Shown piece by piece: positions 1 to 9,124 of a stretch of DNA of 64,000 nucleotides. Position 1 is the first letter of the stretch; each line of letters begins with the position of its first letter. A program made the translations under genes and the position numbers. The notes under the pieces are model-generated. The model saw nothing but the letters and a program-made list of their open reading frames with translations, was not told the origin of the DNA and did not search any database. The stretch covers positions 61,405 to 125,404 of the forward strand of contig JAQQAP010000019.1 in NCBI GenBank assembly GCA_028533045.1, given 5' to 3'. Source of the stretch: Spirochaetales bacterium. Its GTDB lineage: Bacteria; Spirochaetota; Spirochaetia; DSM-2461.

Positions 1-263
1 GGTTCCACAGCGGGGGTACGGGAGCAATCGGCCACAAGAAGGGCGCCAAATTCGCTTTTTACGACGGGAGGGACAATATGCTCCGGCCTTTTTCTTATGC
101 TGTTGAGCATATTCTGCAAGGGGGGAAGACCGTGAGTGTCTGTGCCAAAAGCGTGTACTTCTACCTGGGCGCGGGCCATGGCGCGGGAGCGGGGCTCTTC
201 TATTCCCAGAGTAACCAATCTATCCGTGTAAAAATCGATGAGGCGGTTGATGTCGACAATCAT
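1..263 (-). CDS. Ldh_2 family malate/lactate-type dehydrogenase, N-terminal part
   Basis: Partial gene leaving the window on the left; 87 residues are visible. The stretch RAQVEVHAFGTDTHG (residues 31-45) followed by a pattern of Leu, a short helix and a segment ending in a VAD motif matches the N-terminus of the Ldh_2 family of NAD(P)-dependent 2-oxoacid dehydrogenases (malate, L-lactate, ureidoglycolate and similar substrates), where the His of the (S/T)HG motif is conserved. The substrate cannot be read from this part. The ATG at 263 is chosen because it aligns with the family start and because a TGGACC-17-TATAAT promoter ends 6 nt upstream, so the mRNA is probably leaderless. The MocR regulator lies just upstream on the same strand and may control it. 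Confidence 0.75.
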   Translation of the reverse strand, partial: MIVDINRLIDFYTDRLVTLGIEEPRSRAMARAQVEVHAFGTDTHGLPPLQNMLNSIRKRPEHIVPPVVKSEFGALLVADCSRTPAVE

Positions 264-269
264 AGGCTC

Positions 270-298
270 ATTATAACAGGAGCCCGCCCCATGGTCCA
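270..298 (-). promoter_or_regulatory. Promoter of the Ldh_2 gene (leaderless type)
   Basis: On the minus strand TGGACC (298-293), a 17-bp spacer and TATAAT (275-270) with an extended TGT in front of the -10. Only GAGCCT separates the -10 from the ATG at 263, so transcription should begin at the start codon. Confidence 0.65.
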
Positions 299-319
299 CC
301 GGGCCACCCGTGGATTTAA

Positions 320-1723
320 TCAGCCTTGAAGACAATCGACTATGGCCTGGACAACAGCTTCCGGATCTTCCGGGAGATAACCTGTGTTTATGCGAAAGGA
401 GTGGGAGTAATCCCGGCTTTGGGAAAAAAGGACGCCCGGGGCAATTAAAATTCCCTTTGCCTGGGCCTTTCGGTAGAGTTCCATCGTATCAAACTGGTTG
501 GGAAGGGTAACCCAGAGGAACATTCCCCCCTCCGGCTGTGTCACCCGGCTTCCCCCGGGAAGGGCCTCCCTAAAAAGCCGCTCCAAAACTTGACTATTCT
601 CCTTAATAACCCGTCGGATCTTCCGCAGATGCTTGCTAAACAGCCCGCCCTTCAGGTAACGGGTCAGCATAATCTGCTCCATACTTGAGGCGCCCAGATT
701 CATGATGGTTTTATGGTCGATAACCGCTTCCCGGTACTTCCCCGGCCACACCCAGCCAATCCGCAACCCAGGCCCCAGACTCTTGGAAAAGGAGGAGCAA
801 AGATATACCTCCTGCTCCCCCTCGGCCAGGGCGCTGTAAGTCTCCCGATGCTTCCCGTTAAAATGCAATTCTCCATAGACATCGTCTTCAATCAGAGGAA
901 TCTTGCGCTTTTCCAATATCTCCAGGAGAGCCTTTTTCTTCTCCCGAGGATGGCTAAATCCCAAAGGATTGCTAAAGTTACTTGCCGTAATCATGGCCGC
1001 CACGGGATATCGATCCAGAATAAAGTCCAGAGTCTCAAGGGATATGCCCTCTTCCGTGGCAGGAATCTCTATAACATTCAGCTCCAATTTCTCCAGCATA
1101 TTAAGGAAGTGAAAATAGAAAGGCGTCTCCAAAACCACCGTATCCCCCTTTTGGCAGAGGGCAGAAAGGATCAAGTATAAAGCTTCATGACAGCCGTTGG
1201 TAATAACAATATCGTTCGGGCTGATATCTACGCCGCACTCCTTGGCTCTCAAAGCCAGCTGCTCCCTAAGCGGCAGATAGCCCGGAGGAATCTGGTAGCC
1301 AAAAACTTGGCCGTTCCCCTCTCGGGCGATTTCTCCGGTAATACGCATAAGCTCTTTGGTAGGATACAGTTCGGGACTGAGCGCAGCTATTCCCAGGGTC
1401 GACTTGGCATCGAGCTCCCCCCTCTCCTGATACATGCTGAATATGCGGCACATCCCCACATCAAGGGGATTCATTTTGAGCGGGTCCCGGGCGGGAAGGG
1501 CCTGCAGTTCTCGTCCTAAAGAACGGACATAGTAGCCCGACTGGGGTACCGATTCAATAAGAAAATGCTGCTCCAGCCGGTCGTAGGCCTGGCGCACCGT
1601 GTTGATACTCGTCCCGGTTTGATCGCTCATACTTCGCAACGAGGGAATCCGGTCTCCTTCCTTAAGAAGCCCCTGATAGATCATGGAACTAACGGTCTGT
1701 ACGACTCTTTCATACTGCAGCAT
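320..1723 (-). CDS. MocR-type GntR regulator with aminotransferase domain
   Basis: 467-residue transcriptional regulator. Residues 1-70 form a GntR winged helix (DRIPSLRSMSDQTGTS, then the TVRQAYDRLE recognition helix). Residues about 100-465 are a fold-type I aminotransferase domain that keeps the PLP lysine (K314 in SSFSKSLGPGL) and the Asp/Tyr pair of EDDVYGEL (280-283), so PLP binding is expected. MocR proteins sense PLP or an amino compound and control neighbouring genes, often their own. The Ldh_2 gene follows 57 nt downstream on the same strand. An inverted repeat TGTACCCT/AGGGTACA lies just upstream of the start and is a good candidate operator. The effector is unknown. Confidence 0.9.
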   Translation of the reverse strand: MLQYERVVQTVSSMIYQGLLKEGDRIPSLRSMSDQTGTSINTVRQAYDRLEQHFLIESVPQSGYYVRSLGRELQALPARDPLKMNPLDVGMCRIFSMYQERGELDAKSTLGIAALSPELYPTKELMRITGEIAREGNGQVFGYQIPPGYLPLREQLALRAKECGVDISPNDIVITNGCHEALYLILSALCQKGDTVVLETPFYFHFLNMLEKLELNVIEIPATEEGISLETLDFILDRYPVAAMITASNFSNPLGFSHPREKKKALLEILEKRKIPLIEDDVYGELHFNGKHRETYSALAEGEQEVYLCSSFSKSLGPGLRIGWVWPGKYREAVIDHKTIMNLGASSMEQIMLTRYLKGGLFSKHLRKIRRVIKENSQVLERLFREALPGGSRVTQPEGGMFLWVTLPNQFDTMELYRKAQAKGILIAPGVLFSQSRDYSHSFRINTGYLPEDPEAVVQAIVDCLQG

Positions 1724-1729
1724 AACAAT

Positions 1730-1792
1730 TGTACCCTAACAGATTCTCAAAATAAGAAAAAGACACAGTTTATACTCCAAACAGAGGGTACA
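1730..1792. promoter_or_regulatory. Inverted repeat upstream of the MocR gene
   Basis: TGTACCCT (1730-1737) and AGGGTACA (1785-1792) form a perfect 8-bp inverted repeat separated by 47 bp, immediately upstream of the MocR start at 1723. Widely spaced arms of this kind are typical of MocR autoregulatory sites. This is an inference from position and symmetry. Confidence 0.45.
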
Positions 1793-1887
1793 GTTCACCC
1801 CCAAAACCGCTTTGCCGGGAAATTTTGTTCAAAACTGATGCTTATGGGTAGGAAAGATTTCCTTTAGGCTGAATTCAGGAGGCTCAC

Positions 1888-2283
1888 ATGGCTATCAAAA
1901 CTTATTCTTTGGGAAGGGAACTCTTCCGAATCAGACAAAAGCGCGTTCGGGTGGAAGTGGAAATCGGGATTCTTTGGATTAGCGGTAGAAAAGGGGCCGA
2001 CTATGTGCTCTGCGCCGGTGAGGAGAGGAGTTTTAACGAAAAGGACCTGGTAATCGAAGGACTGACGGAGTTAAACTTTTTCCGCCTTGTGGGAGAGAGC
2101 CGATTCAGCAGGACCAGGAGGGACAAAGGGGTGCCAGAGGACAATCGCAGCAGTCGGGCTTCCGGGCGTGGCAGTACTTGCGGCCGTGAAGATTCAGAGT
2201 CATGGATAAGTCGGACTGAATATCCTTGGGAAGGGCACGGACCAGCTGCTTCTCAATCTTCTCCGGCTCGGTATAGCGAGTAA
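1888..2283 (+). CDS. DUF2917-like small protein with run-on tail
   Basis: 131 residues. Residues 1-70 match the DUF2917 pattern: GILWISGRKG, then DYVLCAGEE and a stretch ending VIEGLTELNFF, a small beta-rich domain of unknown role. A clear AGGAGG site precedes the ATG at 1888. Domain homology ends near residue 72. The rest (SRFSRTRRD and on, rich in Arg, Ser and Gly) is encoded antisense to the last 179 bp of nth and looks like read-through from a lost or frameshifted stop codon rather than a conserved domain. The start and domain are well supported; the C-terminal 55-60 residues are doubtful. Confidence 0.6.
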   Translation: MAIKTYSLGRELFRIRQKRVRVEVEIGILWISGRKGADYVLCAGEERSFNEKDLVIEGLTELNFFRLVGESRFSRTRRDKGVPEDNRSSRASGRGSTCGREDSESWISRTEYPWEGHGPAASQSSPARYSE

Positions 2284-2734
2284 AGCCCAGCCTTTTACTC
2301 ACCCGTTTAAAGTGGGTATCCACAATAATGGCGGGCTTATCAAAGATGTGATAAAGAATAACGTTGGCCGTCTTTCGCCCCACTCCGGGAAGGGCGGTCA
2401 ACTCTTTCATATTGTCCGGGAGGGTGTTGCCCGAGCGGTCGGGCAAAGCGGCGGCGGTCTTTATAATATTGGCCGCCTTCATACGGAAAAAACCGGTGGG
2501 CCGGACAATTTCCTCTACCTCCGACTGATCCGCCGAAGCCAGGTCGTCGGGACCGGGAAAGCGGCGGAACAGCTCGGGTGTAATTTTATTCACCCCCGCA
2601 TCGGTTGTCTGGGCGGATAGAATAACCGCAATGAGCAACTCGAAGGGGGTGGTATAATTCAGTAAGGGCTGGCGATTGGGATACTCCTCATTCAGGATAT
2701 CCACAACCGCCCGGGCCTTTTCGACCTTGGTCAT
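2105..2734 (-). CDS. nth: Endonuclease III (DNA glycosylase/AP lyase)
   Basis: 209 residues, the normal length for Nth, which removes oxidised pyrimidines in base excision repair. The helix-hairpin-helix LPGVGRKTANVI contains the catalytic lysine K121, and D139 in VDTHFKRVS is the catalytic aspartate. Cys188, 195, 198 and 204 (C-X6-C-X2-C-X5-C) are the 4Fe-4S ligands. The gene starts 7 nt after the stop of the TRAP permease gene and is probably co-transcribed with it. Its 3' end overlaps the convergent DUF2917-like gene by 179 bp. Confidence 0.95.
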   Translation of the reverse strand: MTKVEKARAVVDILNEEYPNRQPLLNYTTPFELLIAVILSAQTTDAGVNKITPELFRRFPGPDDLASADQSEVEEIVRPTGFFRMKAANIIKTAAALPDRSGNTLPDNMKELTALPGVGRKTANVILYHIFDKPAIIVDTHFKRVSKRLGFTRYTEPEKIEKQLVRALPKDIQSDLSMTLNLHGRKYCHARKPDCCDCPLAPLCPSWSC

Positions 2735-2741
2735 CGTCGGC

Positions 2742-4814
2742 TTAAGCTCTTTTCGCTCTTAACTTCTGAACAAGGTAAATCATAACCATCAGCCCCATAC
2801 CCAAGAGATTCACCATAAATCGGGTGCGGGAAACATCGGCCATTCCCATCCAGGAACCGATGAGGCCCGGCCGCAGCAGAGCCAGAGTTACCGCACCGAG
2901 CAGAATACCGTCGTACCACTTGTTCTTGGTCGCAAACCAGCCCTGTGTCAGGGCGGCAAAGGCAAACATGGCAAAAAGGGCGGAGATAAAGATCCAGATA
3001 CCGTAAACCAGGCTATCCACCCCAATCAGAAGCAGTTCTGTGTTGAAGATGAACATGAAAGGCAGAATCGCCGTTCGAATGTCATAGGTAAATCCCTGAA
3101 TACCGGTCTTAATGGGGTCCGATTTGGCGATGGCCGCCGCAGCGAAGGCCGCCAGACCTACGGGAGGCGTATCGTCGGCCAAAATACCAAAGAAGAATAC
3201 AAAGAGATGAGCCGCAATAAGGGGAATCACAATGCCGTTCTTCTCGCCCAAGGTCAGAATAACAGGAGCCGTAAGAGAAGCCATAACAATGTAGTTCGCC
3301 GTGGTGGGCAGTCCCATTCCCAGAATCAAACTGGCAATAGCAGTAATAATAAGAATAAGCAGGAAGTTACCCCCGGAAAGAACCTCGATAACTTCGGTAA
3401 TAATACCGCCGAGCCCCAGGGTTACCACACCTACGATAATACCGGCAGCGGCAACGGCCACCCCAATACCCATCATATTCTTACCGCCCGCTACGAGGGA
3501 GGTTCCAATCTGCCAAACACCGTGTTTCACAGCCTTCTTGTAATCCTTGTCCCCCTTGTACTGGGCGTAGAGGTTCTGAAGAATAATCAGAACTGCCAGA
3601 ACCATAATGGCCCGGAAAGCGGCCAGCGCGGGAGAGTGTCGAAAAACCACCAGCTCCACGATGAGGAAAAGCAGGGGTAAGGTGAAGTGGATACCCTTAA
3701 TAAAAGTGGGCCAGAACTTGGGAAGCTCTTCACGGGGAATCCCTTCGAGCCCCAATTTGGACGCTTCCAGGTGGGTAATGTACATAAGAGCGATATAGGA
3801 AACCACCGCCGGAATAAAAGCGGCCCGGATAACCTCTACATATTCCAGGTTACAGTACTCGGCAATAATAAAGGCCGCCGCTCCCATAATGGGGGGCATG
3901 AGCTGTCCGTTGGTGGAACAGGCCACCTCTACGGCACCGGCCTTGTGATCGGGGTAACCGACGCTCTTCATAAGGGGAATGGTAAAGGTACCGGTGGTTA
4001 CGGTGTTGGCAATACTGGAACCGGAAACCATACCGGTCAGCCCGCTCGCCAGAACCGCCGCCTTGGCGGGACCGCCCTTGAACTGCCCCAGAAGGCTAAA
4101 GGCCAAGTCTACAAAGTACTTACCGGCCCCCGCCTTATCCAACATGGCGCCAAAGAGTACAAAGAGGAATACAATAGTCGCCGAAACATCAAGGGGAACA
4201 CCAAAAATCCCTTCGGTGGACATGGTAATCTGACCAAAGAAACGGTTAATGGATACCCCCTTAAAAGCCAGTACGGCCGGCATGTAGGGACCAAAGAAAC
4301 TGTAAAGGATAAAGATTATCGCCACTATGGGAAGAGCCGGTCCCAGCGCCCGCCGAGCCGCTTCAAGAAGCAGGATCAGCAGGATAAAACCAAACAGAAT
4401 ATCCCTAAAGAGGGGCGCTCCCTGCCGCATACTCAGACCCACATAATCAATGGTGATGTAAAGGGCTAGAAGGGACGCAGACAAGGCAATGATAATATCA
4501 ATAAACGAGTACCTATCGGTTCTCGCAAAATAGTTCAAAAACTTGCTCTTCTTGGGTTTCTTGAAGAGGGGGTGGCTAAGAAAAACCAGACAAATGGCAA
4601 AGGCCAGGTGAATGGATCTAACCATGGTGCTGTCCAGCAGAATAAATGAGGAAATCAGCAATTGGAAAATTGACCAGGATGCGGCGATTACGGGAATAAT
4701 CCACCGGGTCCATCCCGATTGTATTACGCGGGTACCACCTTCGGCTTCATCGACAATTCTCTGAGCCTCTTCCAGGTCCGCATCATTTAGTTGGTGATCG
4801 AGAGGATCTCTCAT
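2742..4814 (-). CDS. TRAP transporter fused 4TM-12TM permease (TAXI type)
   Basis: 690-residue membrane protein in which the small (DctQ-like) and large (DctM-like) TRAP subunits are fused, as is usual for TAXI-type TRAP systems. The large-subunit part has family glycine-rich segments such as GSSIANTVTTGTFTIP, GLPTTANYIVM and DDTPPVGLAAFA. A soluble cytoplasmic N-terminus of about 45 residues precedes the first helix. An AGGAGG site sits just before the ATG at 4814. It pairs with the TAXI binding protein encoded upstream (5064-6047). The substrate is unknown; TAXI systems take up organic acids such as glutamate or 2-oxoglutarate, driven by an ion gradient. Confidence 0.92.
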   Translation of the reverse strand: MRDPLDHQLNDADLEEAQRIVDEAEGGTRVIQSGWTRWIIPVIAASWSIFQLLISSFILLDSTMVRSIHLAFAICLVFLSHPLFKKPKKSKFLNYFARTDRYSFIDIIIALSASLLALYITIDYVGLSMRQGAPLFRDILFGFILLILLLEAARRALGPALPIVAIIFILYSFFGPYMPAVLAFKGVSINRFFGQITMSTEGIFGVPLDVSATIVFLFVLFGAMLDKAGAGKYFVDLAFSLLGQFKGGPAKAAVLASGLTGMVSGSSIANTVTTGTFTIPLMKSVGYPDHKAGAVEVACSTNGQLMPPIMGAAAFIIAEYCNLEYVEVIRAAFIPAVVSYIALMYITHLEASKLGLEGIPREELPKFWPTFIKGIHFTLPLLFLIVELVVFRHSPALAAFRAIMVLAVLIILQNLYAQYKGDKDYKKAVKHGVWQIGTSLVAGGKNMMGIGVAVAAAGIIVGVVTLGLGGIITEVIEVLSGGNFLLILIITAIASLILGMGLPTTANYIVMASLTAPVILTLGEKNGIVIPLIAAHLFVFFFGILADDTPPVGLAAFAAAAIAKSDPIKTGIQGFTYDIRTAILPFMFIFNTELLLIGVDSLVYGIWIFISALFAMFAFAALTQGWFATKNKWYDGILLGAVTLALLRPGLIGSWMGMADVSRTRFMVNLLGMGLMVMIYLVQKLRAKRA

Positions 4815-4916
4815 GGTGCCTCCTTTTTTAATTTATTGGAATAAAAAAATAACCGGCGCCCCAAACTGAACGCCGTAATTAACACCTAAAGTGTAACAAA
4901 AGCAAAAATATTGCTT

Positions 4917-4935
4917 AAAAAGGCATAAAAATGCC
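4917..4935 (-). terminator. Weak intrinsic terminator between TAXI genes
   Basis: On the minus strand GGCAT-TTTT-ATGCC followed by TTTTT. It lies downstream of the binding-protein gene and upstream of the permease gene, so it may reduce transcription into the permease. Confidence 0.45.
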
Positions 4936-4953
4936 ATTTTAAACGAGCAGATC

Positions 4954-5047
4954 ATCCCGCAGGCTAGGCGGAGCCAGGTTCTGATCCCGCAGTGTGCGCA
5001 AAACACATGAGGACATCAGGTTCTGGCTCCAACGACGCATCCGGGAT
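4954..5047 (-). promoter_or_regulatory. Large imperfect hairpin between TAXI binding protein and permease
   Basis: Nested complementary arms: ATCCCG (4954-4959) with CGGGAT (5042-5047), GGAGCCAG (4970-4977) with CTGGCTCC (5023-5030), CTGAT (4981-4985) with ATCAG (5015-5019), and GTGT with ACAC at the tip. Position and size suit an mRNA-stabilising or attenuating structure that raises binding protein over permease. Confidence 0.5.
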
Positions 5048-5063
5048 TAGATGCCGTTTAAAA

Positions 5064-6047
5064 TTATTTGATGAGGCCGACTTCTCGGTAATACTTCTCC
5101 GCACCGGGATGGAGAGGAGCGGAAAGACCGGCAAGCATGCTTTCCTGAGTCAGTACGGCAAAAGCGGGGTGAAGACCCTTGAACTCATCGAGGTTTTCAA
5201 AAACTTCTTTGGTAAGAGCGTAAACCACTTCATCGGAAACGTCCGCAGAAGTACAAAGGGTAGCCTTAACGCCAAAGGTATTTACATTGCCCTCGTTGGA
5301 AGCACCGGGGTACTCGGAAACGGGAACGTAGGACGCAGCGTAGTAGGAGTATTTTTCCAGAAGGGAATCGATATCGTCGATAGCAACGAAGTGAGCCTTT
5401 CTGGCACCGGAAGTAGCTTCTTTAAAAGAACCGTTGGGATGTCCAACAGTGTAGAAGTAAGCGTCGATTCTTCCGTCCTGGAGCATCTTGGCAGCTTCGG
5501 CAGCCTTAAGACCTTCGGCGGAAATATCGGTTTCAACGTCCATACCGTAAGCTTCGAAAGCGTCGATAGCGTTTCCTCTCTGACCGGAACCGGGGTTACC
5601 GATGTTTACAACCTTACCTTTAAGGTCTTCGAAAGATTCGATTCCCGCGTCGTCTGCCGCCAGAAGGGTTACAGATTCGGGGTGGATGGAGAATACGGCC
5701 CGGAGCTTTTCCTGAGCGCCCGCTTCTTCCCAGTCGGCAGTACCGTTATAAGCCTGAAACTGTCTGTCAGACTGAACAACACCGAATTCCAGGTCACCCG
5801 CCATAATAGCGTTTACATTGAATACGGAACCGCCGGTAGACTCAACGGTAGCTTTGATACCGTATTCGTCGTATTTCTTGTTTACCATTTTGGAAATGGC
5901 ACCACCGGTGGGGTAGTATACACCGGTAACTCCACCGGTACCGATGGTAACAAAGGTACGGGAAGCTCCACTTTCTTCCTTACTGCATCCGGTAAAAGCC
6001 AGAACAACAGCCAGAAGAACAACTAGGGACATGAATGATTTCTTCAT
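5064..6047 (-). CDS. TAXI-family solute-binding lipoprotein of a TRAP transporter
   Basis: 327 residues. The N-terminus is a lipoprotein signal with lipobox AFTGC (cleavage before Cys20), so the mature protein is anchored at the membrane surface. FVTIGTGGVTGVYYPTGGAI is the hallmark of the TAXI family. Later segments (GNPGSGQRGNAIDAFEAYG, then DAYFYTVGHPNGSF) are also typical. It delivers substrate to the fused permease at 2742-4814. The AAGGAGAG site fits the ATG at 6047. The 249-nt gap before the permease holds two hairpins, suggesting unequal expression. Several AACCG motifs lie upstream. The ligand cannot be deduced. Confidence 0.93.
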   Translation of the reverse strand: MKKSFMSLVVLLAVVLAFTGCSKEESGASRTFVTIGTGGVTGVYYPTGGAISKMVNKKYDEYGIKATVESTGGSVFNVNAIMAGDLEFGVVQSDRQFQAYNGTADWEEAGAQEKLRAVFSIHPESVTLLAADDAGIESFEDLKGKVVNIGNPGSGQRGNAIDAFEAYGMDVETDISAEGLKAAEAAKMLQDGRIDAYFYTVGHPNGSFKEATSGARKAHFVAIDDIDSLLEKYSYYAASYVPVSEYPGASNEGNVNTFGVKATLCTSADVSDEVVYALTKEVFENLDEFKGLHPAFAVLTQESMLAGLSAPLHPGAEKYYREVGLIK

Positions 6048-6379
6048 TGTTCTCTCCTTAAACTAAAATACGGCTTCCATTGAAACCGCAATATTTATGT
6101 TATAAATAAAAATAACCGTTATTTTCCCCAAAAAAGTCTTTGGGCCAAACTGTTTGAATACAATTTTGCGTAACCGTAAATATATTCGGTTAAGAAAATG
6201 AATGACACGATCGCATCATCTGAAATATTTTACACTATTTTAAAAGGAAACAGCGAAAATTTCAAGGGGAGAGCAAAATCCCGGATAAGAATATTGGCGA
6301 TGGGAAGAATTATTACGTATATTTATAACATTCAATCCGAATAATAATCGGAATCTACTATTCAAATGAGAGATAAACA
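6048..6379. promoter_or_regulatory. 332-bp divergent promoter region of the TAXI operon
   Basis: No gene here. AACCG occurs at 6084-6088, 6114-6118 and 6172-6176, and inverted at 6187-6191. The second lies in the palindrome AATAACCGTTATT (6111-6123). The last two form TAACCG-10-CGGTTA (6171-6192). These look like binding sites for a regulator of the TAXI operon. A TCCGA/TCGGA inverted repeat near 6336-6352 lies on the side of the small lipoprotein gene. Confidence 0.4.
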
Positions 6380-6493
6380 ATGAAAGCACCTACGAAACTC
6401 GCAGTACTCTTTCTACTCGCCGCCATCCTTGCCGGATGCACCACAGCCAACGACCAGATGGCTTCGGAAGTGGAAATAACCATTTTGAACTAG
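6380..6493 (+). CDS. Very small lipoprotein (37 aa)
   Basis: 37 codons, ATG 6380 to TAG 6493. The N-terminus has two lysines, a hydrophobic core (LAVLFLLAAIL) and a lipobox LAGC, followed by only 17 residues (TTANDQMASEVEITILN). The signal peptide and lipobox are textbook, so a small surface or periplasmic lipoprotein (entericidin-like size) is plausible. It may instead be the remaining head of a longer lipoprotein cut short by the GC-rich element that follows. A GAGAGA stretch 6-10 nt upstream could serve as ribosome site. No homologue recognised. Confidence 0.5.
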   Translation: MKAPTKLAVLFLLAAILAGCTTANDQMASEVEITILN

Positions 6494-6660
6494 CTTCAAT
6501 TACCTTCATGGGGCTATTTAGTAGCAAAGGGATTGAAGCGGTTACGCCAAGGGGCGGCAGGGCTGACGGGAGGAAGACCGAAAAAGCCGGACCGGCCGGC
6601 TGACGAGAGGCAGCCGGTGGGGTTTGAGCGGAAAGCCCGCCGGGCACAGCCCGGTTGCTC
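6493..6660. repeat. GC-rich structured spacer element
   Basis: A perfect 8-bp inverted repeat GCTTCAAT (6493-6500) / ATTGAAGC (6532-6539) is followed by a strongly GC-rich stretch to about 6660. That stretch contains GCCGG-accgg-CCGGC (6586-6600) and CCGGGC-ACA-GCCCGG (6640-6654). It differs sharply in composition from the AT-rich DNA on both sides. No credible reading frame. The following 6661-6800 is an AT-rich leader for the zinc-ribbon gene. Confidence 0.4.
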
Positions 6661-6800
6661 CAAATTTCTCATTTTCGTGCAAATCCCGTGGAAAATCCAT
6701 GGAATTTATGTGAATTCAGGATTTTTCTCTTCCCCTGCTCTATTTTAAGGGCTATGTTGCCGTTAATCATTAGGAAAGACAACAAAAAGAGGATTTGATT

Positions 6801-6995
6801 ATGTTAGATTACGATAATTCCTTTAAAACTTGCGATGTCTGTCGGAAGGATTTTAAAGTGGAGTACCGAAGATATTACTGTGAGCACTGTGACAAGTATT
6901 TTTATGTTTGCCCGACCTGCGAAAAGAGAGACAAAATTCCCTGTACATTCTGCGGGGTGGGATTGAAAAAGAAAAGGGAACCTGTCAAGAAATAG
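6801..6995 (+). CDS. Small zinc-ribbon protein
   Basis: 64 residues with four CxxC knuckles (CDVC, CEHC, CPTC, CTFC), enough for two zinc-ribbon sites, and a basic C-terminus (KKKREPVKK). This resembles small nucleic-acid or protein-binding zinc ribbons. The ATG at 6801 is preferred over a TTG six bases upstream because AGAGGA lies 7 nt before it. It is monocistronic and followed by the separately promoted nifS-like gene. Function unknown. Confidence 0.75.
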   Translation: MLDYDNSFKTCDVCRKDFKVEYRRYYCEHCDKYFYVCPTCEKRDKIPCTFCGVGLKKKREPVKK

Positions 6996-7024
6996 GATTC
7001 CCTACTAAAAAAATAGAGATTTAA

Positions 7025-8233
<1,209 letters not shown>

Positions 8234-8234
8234 T

Positions 8235-9098
8235 ATGCAAGAGAACAGACAAACCTCCTATTTCATAGATAGCAGCAGCTGTATAGCCTGCGGGATTTGC
8301 CAGAAAGAGTGCCCTGCACACTGTATTAAAGAAGAGAACGGGGCTCTCAAGATCCTGAATGACCGCTGCATTGAATGCGGCCACTGCGGGGCAGTTTGTC
8401 CCCAAGGGGCTATTAGCTGTAATGAAGAAGTTCTCACAGAAGCAGAGGCCCATGATATTTCCCCGGAGGCAGCCTTTTCCCTGATTGCGGGAAAACGCTC
8501 GGTACGCAGCTACAAAAGCAAGCCTCTTCCCGCAGATGTTCTGGAGAAGATTCTGGAAACGGGAGCCATGACAGGTACGGCATCAAACAGCCGGGATGTG
8601 CGGGCCCATGTGTACTCCGGAACGGCTGCGGTCCAGCTCCGACGAGACCTCTGCCTGCGTCTCTGGGATTTCGTAAACAGACTGAATAATCCCGTCGGCC
8701 GGACAATAGCCCGTTTGGCGGGAGAAGGCAAATACTCCAACCCCAAGGTTCTCTCCGCCTTTGCCCGTAACCTTCTGGACGGAGCCGAAGGCGACGGGGA
8801 CCCTCTCTTCTTCCACGCCCCCACGGTGATGGTCCTGAGTTACCCCAAAAGTAATAAACGCTTCGGCCGGACCAATACAGTACTGGCGGGGCAAAGCATG
8901 ATGCTCTACGCCCATGCTCTGGGAATCGAATCCTGCATGATAGGCTTTGCCGAAATGGGAGCCAAAGGGAAAAAGGGAAAGAAAATTCTTGGAATAGATA
9001 AGAAAAGAGAAGTAGGGCTGATTTTTACCCTGGGCTACGGAACCCCCAAATACTTCCGCCTCCCCAAACGAAGATCCATCCTCGATTCCGATCAATAG
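8235..9098 (+). CDS. Ferredoxin-nitroreductase fusion protein
   Basis: 287 residues. Residues 10-60 are a two-cluster bacterial ferredoxin: Cys16/19/22/26 and Cys45/48/51/55, each C-X2-C-X2-C-X3-C-P. From about residue 80 a nitroreductase-type flavin domain follows (GKRSVRSYKSKPLP, then ETGAMTGTASNSRDVR). Such fusions use ferredoxin electrons to reduce unknown substrates at FMN. The ATG at 8235 lies directly after the nifS stop and gives a normal N-terminus; a longer frame starting inside nifS is not needed. Coupling with a cysteine desulfurase could supply its clusters. The true substrate is unknown. Confidence 0.88.
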   Translation: MQENRQTSYFIDSSSCIACGICQKECPAHCIKEENGALKILNDRCIECGHCGAVCPQGAISCNEEVLTEAEAHDISPEAAFSLIAGKRSVRSYKSKPLPADVLEKILETGAMTGTASNSRDVRAHVYSGTAAVQLRRDLCLRLWDFVNRLNNPVGRTIARLAGEGKYSNPKVLSAFARNLLDGAEGDGDPLFFHAPTVMVLSYPKSNKRFGRTNTVLAGQSMMLYAHALGIESCMIGFAEMGAKGKKGKKILGIDKKREVGLIFTLGYGTPKYFRLPKRRSILDSDQ

Positions 9099-9124
9099 GC
9101 GTGAATGAAACAAAAGCACGTGAA

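Noticed and set aside
4992..6026. 344-codon open frame on the plus strand
   Set aside because: Exactly antisense to the TAXI binding protein. Its composition (Ser/Gly/Val/Phe) is that of a shadow frame, and the minus-strand protein has a clear family match.
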